Origin: JBOGZI01 sp050697275
GTDB taxonomy: Bacteria > Actinomycetota > Thermoleophilia > Solirubrobacterales > 70-9
NCBI GenBank assembly: GCA_050697275.1
Contig: JBOGZI010000086.1
Location: 1 to 7,040, forward strand
Direction of reading: 5' to 3'
DNA length: 7,040 nt
Every line of letters begins with the position of its first letter. Position 1 is the first letter of the stretch. The notes beneath the pieces were generated by a model. It was not told the DNA's origin, made no database searches, and was given only the letters and a program-made list of their open reading frames with translations. A program made the position numbers and the translations under genes. Of the stretch, positions 5,552-7,040 are shown in pieces.

Positions 5552-6799
5552 CTACCAGCGGACCGGCAGCGACTTCAGCTGGTTGAGGAAGGGGGAGAGG
5601 ACGTACTCGGGCTTCCCGGCCAGGTCCATGCTGGGGAAGCGCTTCAGCGTCTCCTCGAAGAGGATGCGCAGCTCGAGCCGAGCTAGGGCGGCGCCGAGGC
5701 AGAAGTGGCGCCCGCCGGCGCCGAAGGCCTGGTGCTCGGGGTTGCGGTGGACGTCGAAGGTCTGGGGATCCTCGTAGACGTCCTCGTCGCGGTTCGACGA
5801 GAGGTACCACATCACCACCTTCTCGCCCTCCTTCACCGGGCAGCCGCGGATCTCGGTGTCGCGGGTGGCGGTGCGCCGGAAGTGGGCGAACGCGGGATAC
5901 ATGCGCAGGCACTCCTCGACCGCCCCGGGGATGAGCGACGGATTGTCCACCAGCATCTTCATCTGCTCGGGGTGCTCCATCAGCGCCCGCATCCCGCTGG
6001 TGTAGGTGGCCTTGGTCGAGTCGTTGCCGGCGGCGACCAGCAGGAAGAAGCCCATCACGATCTCGTGCTCCTCGAGCTTCTCGCCGTCGACCTCGGCGTG
6101 CACCAGGACGCTGGTCAGATCGTCGGTGGGATTCTCGCGCCGCTCGCTGATCAGCTCGCGGCAACGCTCGAAGATCTCGGGGATGTCCTTCTCGAGGATC
6201 TCCTCGAGCCCGCCGGGGTTCAGGTCCGGATCCCCGAGCCCGAGCGCCGCGTTCATCAGCCTCGCCCAGGTGGCGTCGTCCTCCTCGGCGATCCCCATGA
6301 AGCTGCCGATCACCCGGGAGACGACCGGCTGGGCGATCTCGGTGACCAGCTCGCAGCCGCCGCGCGGGGCGACCTCGTCGAGCACCCCCTCGGTGATCGC
6401 GCGGATCCGGGCCTCGTGCTCGGCGATCCGCTTCGGCGTGAAGCCACGCTGGAAGAGCATCTTCAGCCGGTCGTGCTTGGGCGGGTCCTGGGCGATGAAC
6501 ATCGCCCGGGTGAGCTCGAGCGGGATCGCGTGGGTGAGCCCGGTGACCCCGCCGCGCTCCGAGGAGTAGGTCTCCCAGTCGAGGCTGACCTCGCGGACGT
6601 CGTCGGCCTTGGCGACCGACCAGAACCCCTCCTCGGCGGGGTACTCGTTGATCTCGCTCCAGTGCACGGGGCAGCGCGAGCGCAGCTCGGTGAAGATCTC
6701 GTGGGGCGGGCCGTGCTCCCAGTTCTCGGCGTCGGGGACGTCGATCCGGTCGAGGTCCTCGAGTCGCTCCCGCTCCGTCCGCGCTTCCATCCCGGCCAC
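5552..6799 (-). CDS. Cytochrome P450 (CYP124/CYP125-like monooxygenase)
   Basis: This is a complete 415-residue soluble bacterial P450. Motifs in order: helix C region (HDRLKMLFQRGFTP, 109-122), I-helix oxygen-activation motif AAGNDST (256-262; the acid-alcohol pair is Asp260-Ser261, with Thr262 next), K-helix ExxR Glu296-Arg299 (ECLR), the FRRTATRDTEI and VVMWYLSSNRDE stretches, and the heme loop FGAGGRHFCLG with axial Cys367. Such enzymes hydroxylate a hydrophobic substrate with O2 and electrons from a ferredoxin and reductase; neither partner is in this window. Sequence style (NRDE, HFCLGAALARLE, PFLNQLKSLPVRW end) resembles actinobacterial CYP124/125/142 enzymes acting on sterols and branched lipids, but the substrate is inferred only. 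The start is GTG at 6799, or ATG at 6790 three codons in; neither has a clear SD. An operator-like palindrome lies directly upstream. The last ~24 codons are echoed in the chimeric frame at 4801-4974. Confidence 0.93.
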   Translation of the reverse strand: MAGMEARTERERLEDLDRIDVPDAENWEHGPPHEIFTELRSRCPVHWSEINEYPAEEGFWSVAKADDVREVSLDWETYSSERGGVTGLTHAIPLELTRAMFIAQDPPKHDRLKMLFQRGFTPKRIAEHEARIRAITEGVLDEVAPRGGCELVTEIAQPVVSRVIGSFMGIAEEDDATWARLMNAALGLGDPDLNPGGLEEILEKDIPEIFERCRELISERRENPTDDLTSVLVHAEVDGEKLEEHEIVMGFFLLVAAGNDSTKATYTSGMRALMEHPEQMKMLVDNPSLIPGAVEECLRMYPAFAHFRRTATRDTEIRGCPVKEGEKVVMWYLSSNRDEDVYEDPQTFDVHRNPEHQAFGAGGRHFCLGAALARLELRILFEETLKRFPSMDLAGKPEYVLSPFLNQLKSLPVRW

Positions 6800-6802
6800 A
6801 AT

Positions 6803-6820
6803 ACTGGCTGACCGGCCAGT
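6803..6820. promoter_or_regulatory. Operator-like palindrome upstream of the P450
   Basis: ACTGGCTGACCGGCCAGT is an 18-bp imperfect palindrome. ACTGGC (6803-6808) and GCCAGT (6815-6820) are perfect arms, and 7 of 9 base pairs match overall. It lies 4 bases before the P450 GTG and about 85 bp before the divergent lipoprotein start. Size and TGACCGG-type core resemble TetR-family operators of actinobacterial lipid genes, so repression of the P450 is plausible. No regulator gene is in the window, and GC-rich DNA gives chance palindromes. Confidence 0.4.
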
Positions 6821-6904
6821 CCCGTGAGATCCGCCGGCGCGGGGTCCGCTCGGAGCGCGGAACGGGGAGGCGTAGCAGGAGGGTCGTCGGGTAGAACACT
6901 GCTC

Positions 6905-7040
6905 TTGGCCGCGACCGCCAGATCCCTGCTCGCCCTCGGGCTCGCATCCGCCCTGCTGGCCGCCGGGTGCGGCGGTGACGACGAGGAGGACGCGGCCACC
7001 CAGCCGGCCGCCGCCCCCACCGTCGCGCAGCCCACGGCGC
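6905..7040 (+). CDS. Lipoprotein, N-terminal part only (3' truncated by window edge)
   Basis: From TTG at 6905 the frame stays open to the window end (45 codons visible). It encodes a lipoprotein signal peptide: one Arg at residue 6, hydrophobic core SLLALGLASALLAA (7-20), then the lipobox-type LAAGC with Cys22 as the lipidated residue, followed by GGDDEEDA and a Pro/Ala/Thr-rich linker. The GCGGDD start of the mature chain is typical of actinobacterial lipoproteins, including solute-binding proteins, but nothing visible defines the function. The start is the main doubt: no ATG or GTG lies in frame upstream before loss of signal-peptide character, and AGGAGGG (6877-6883) is 21 bases away, too far for a normal SD. 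TAGAAC (6892-6897) lies 7 bases before the TTG, where a -10 box for a leaderless transcript would be. Confidence 0.65.
   Translation, partial: MAATARSLLALGLASALLAAGCGGDDEEDAATQPAAAPTVAQPTA

Noticed and set aside
5439..6947. A 502-codon minus-strand frame overlapping the P450 in another frame
   Set aside because: It is Arg/Pro/Gly-rich with no conserved motifs, while the overlapping frame contains every P450 signature.
1..7040. CRISPR arrays, insertion sequences, rRNA/tRNA genes
   Set aside because: No repeat-spacer pattern, transposase motif, terminal inverted repeat or RNA gene signature was seen on either strand.

Overview
The window is GC-rich actinobacterial-type DNA. Codons end in G or C, GTG and TTG appear as start codons, and long spurious antisense frames occur. 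The mix of genes (a cyclopropane-type lipid methyltransferase, a stand-alone 5'-3' exonuclease, a very large secreted beta-rich protein, a CYP124/125-like P450 and a Gly-Cys-Gly-Gly-Asp-Asp lipoprotein) best fits Thermoleophilia/Solirubrobacterales. That placement is inferred from recalled protein styles, not from a search.

Layout from left to right: the 3' part of a CFA-synthase-family methyltransferase (+, 2-901) converges on a 5'-3' exonuclease (-, 939-1805). A 97-bp divergent spacer then leads into a secreted protein of about 961 residues (+, 1903-4788). That gene converges on a small chimeric reading frame (-, 4801-4974). Next come two nearly abutting small genes, DUF4258-like (+, 5036-5245) and DUF2283-like (+, 5247-5531), which resemble a toxin-antitoxin-type pair. 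They converge on a complete cytochrome P450 (-, 5552-6799). A divergent spacer with an operator-like palindrome (6803-6820) separates the P450 from the start of a lipoprotein gene (+, from about 6905) that runs out of the window.

The most unusual element is the 58-codon frame at 4801-4974. Its first ~33 codons match the N-terminus of the exonuclease and its last ~23 codons match the C-terminus of the P450. It lies between the two intact genes, in the same orientation as both. That is the geometry expected of a tandem-duplication junction with breakpoints inside the exonuclease and P450 genes. Nearly all differences from the intact copies are synonymous (15 synonymous and 1 conservative replacement over 54 comparable codons). 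This is not what a freely decaying pseudogene or a local assembly error should show.

No pathway links the genes. The P450 and CFA-type enzyme are compatible with lipid or sterol metabolism, the exonuclease with DNA repair, and the large protein and lipoprotein are exported. No RNA gene, CRISPR array, transposase or integrase was seen. There is no gene-free stretch above about 110 bp.
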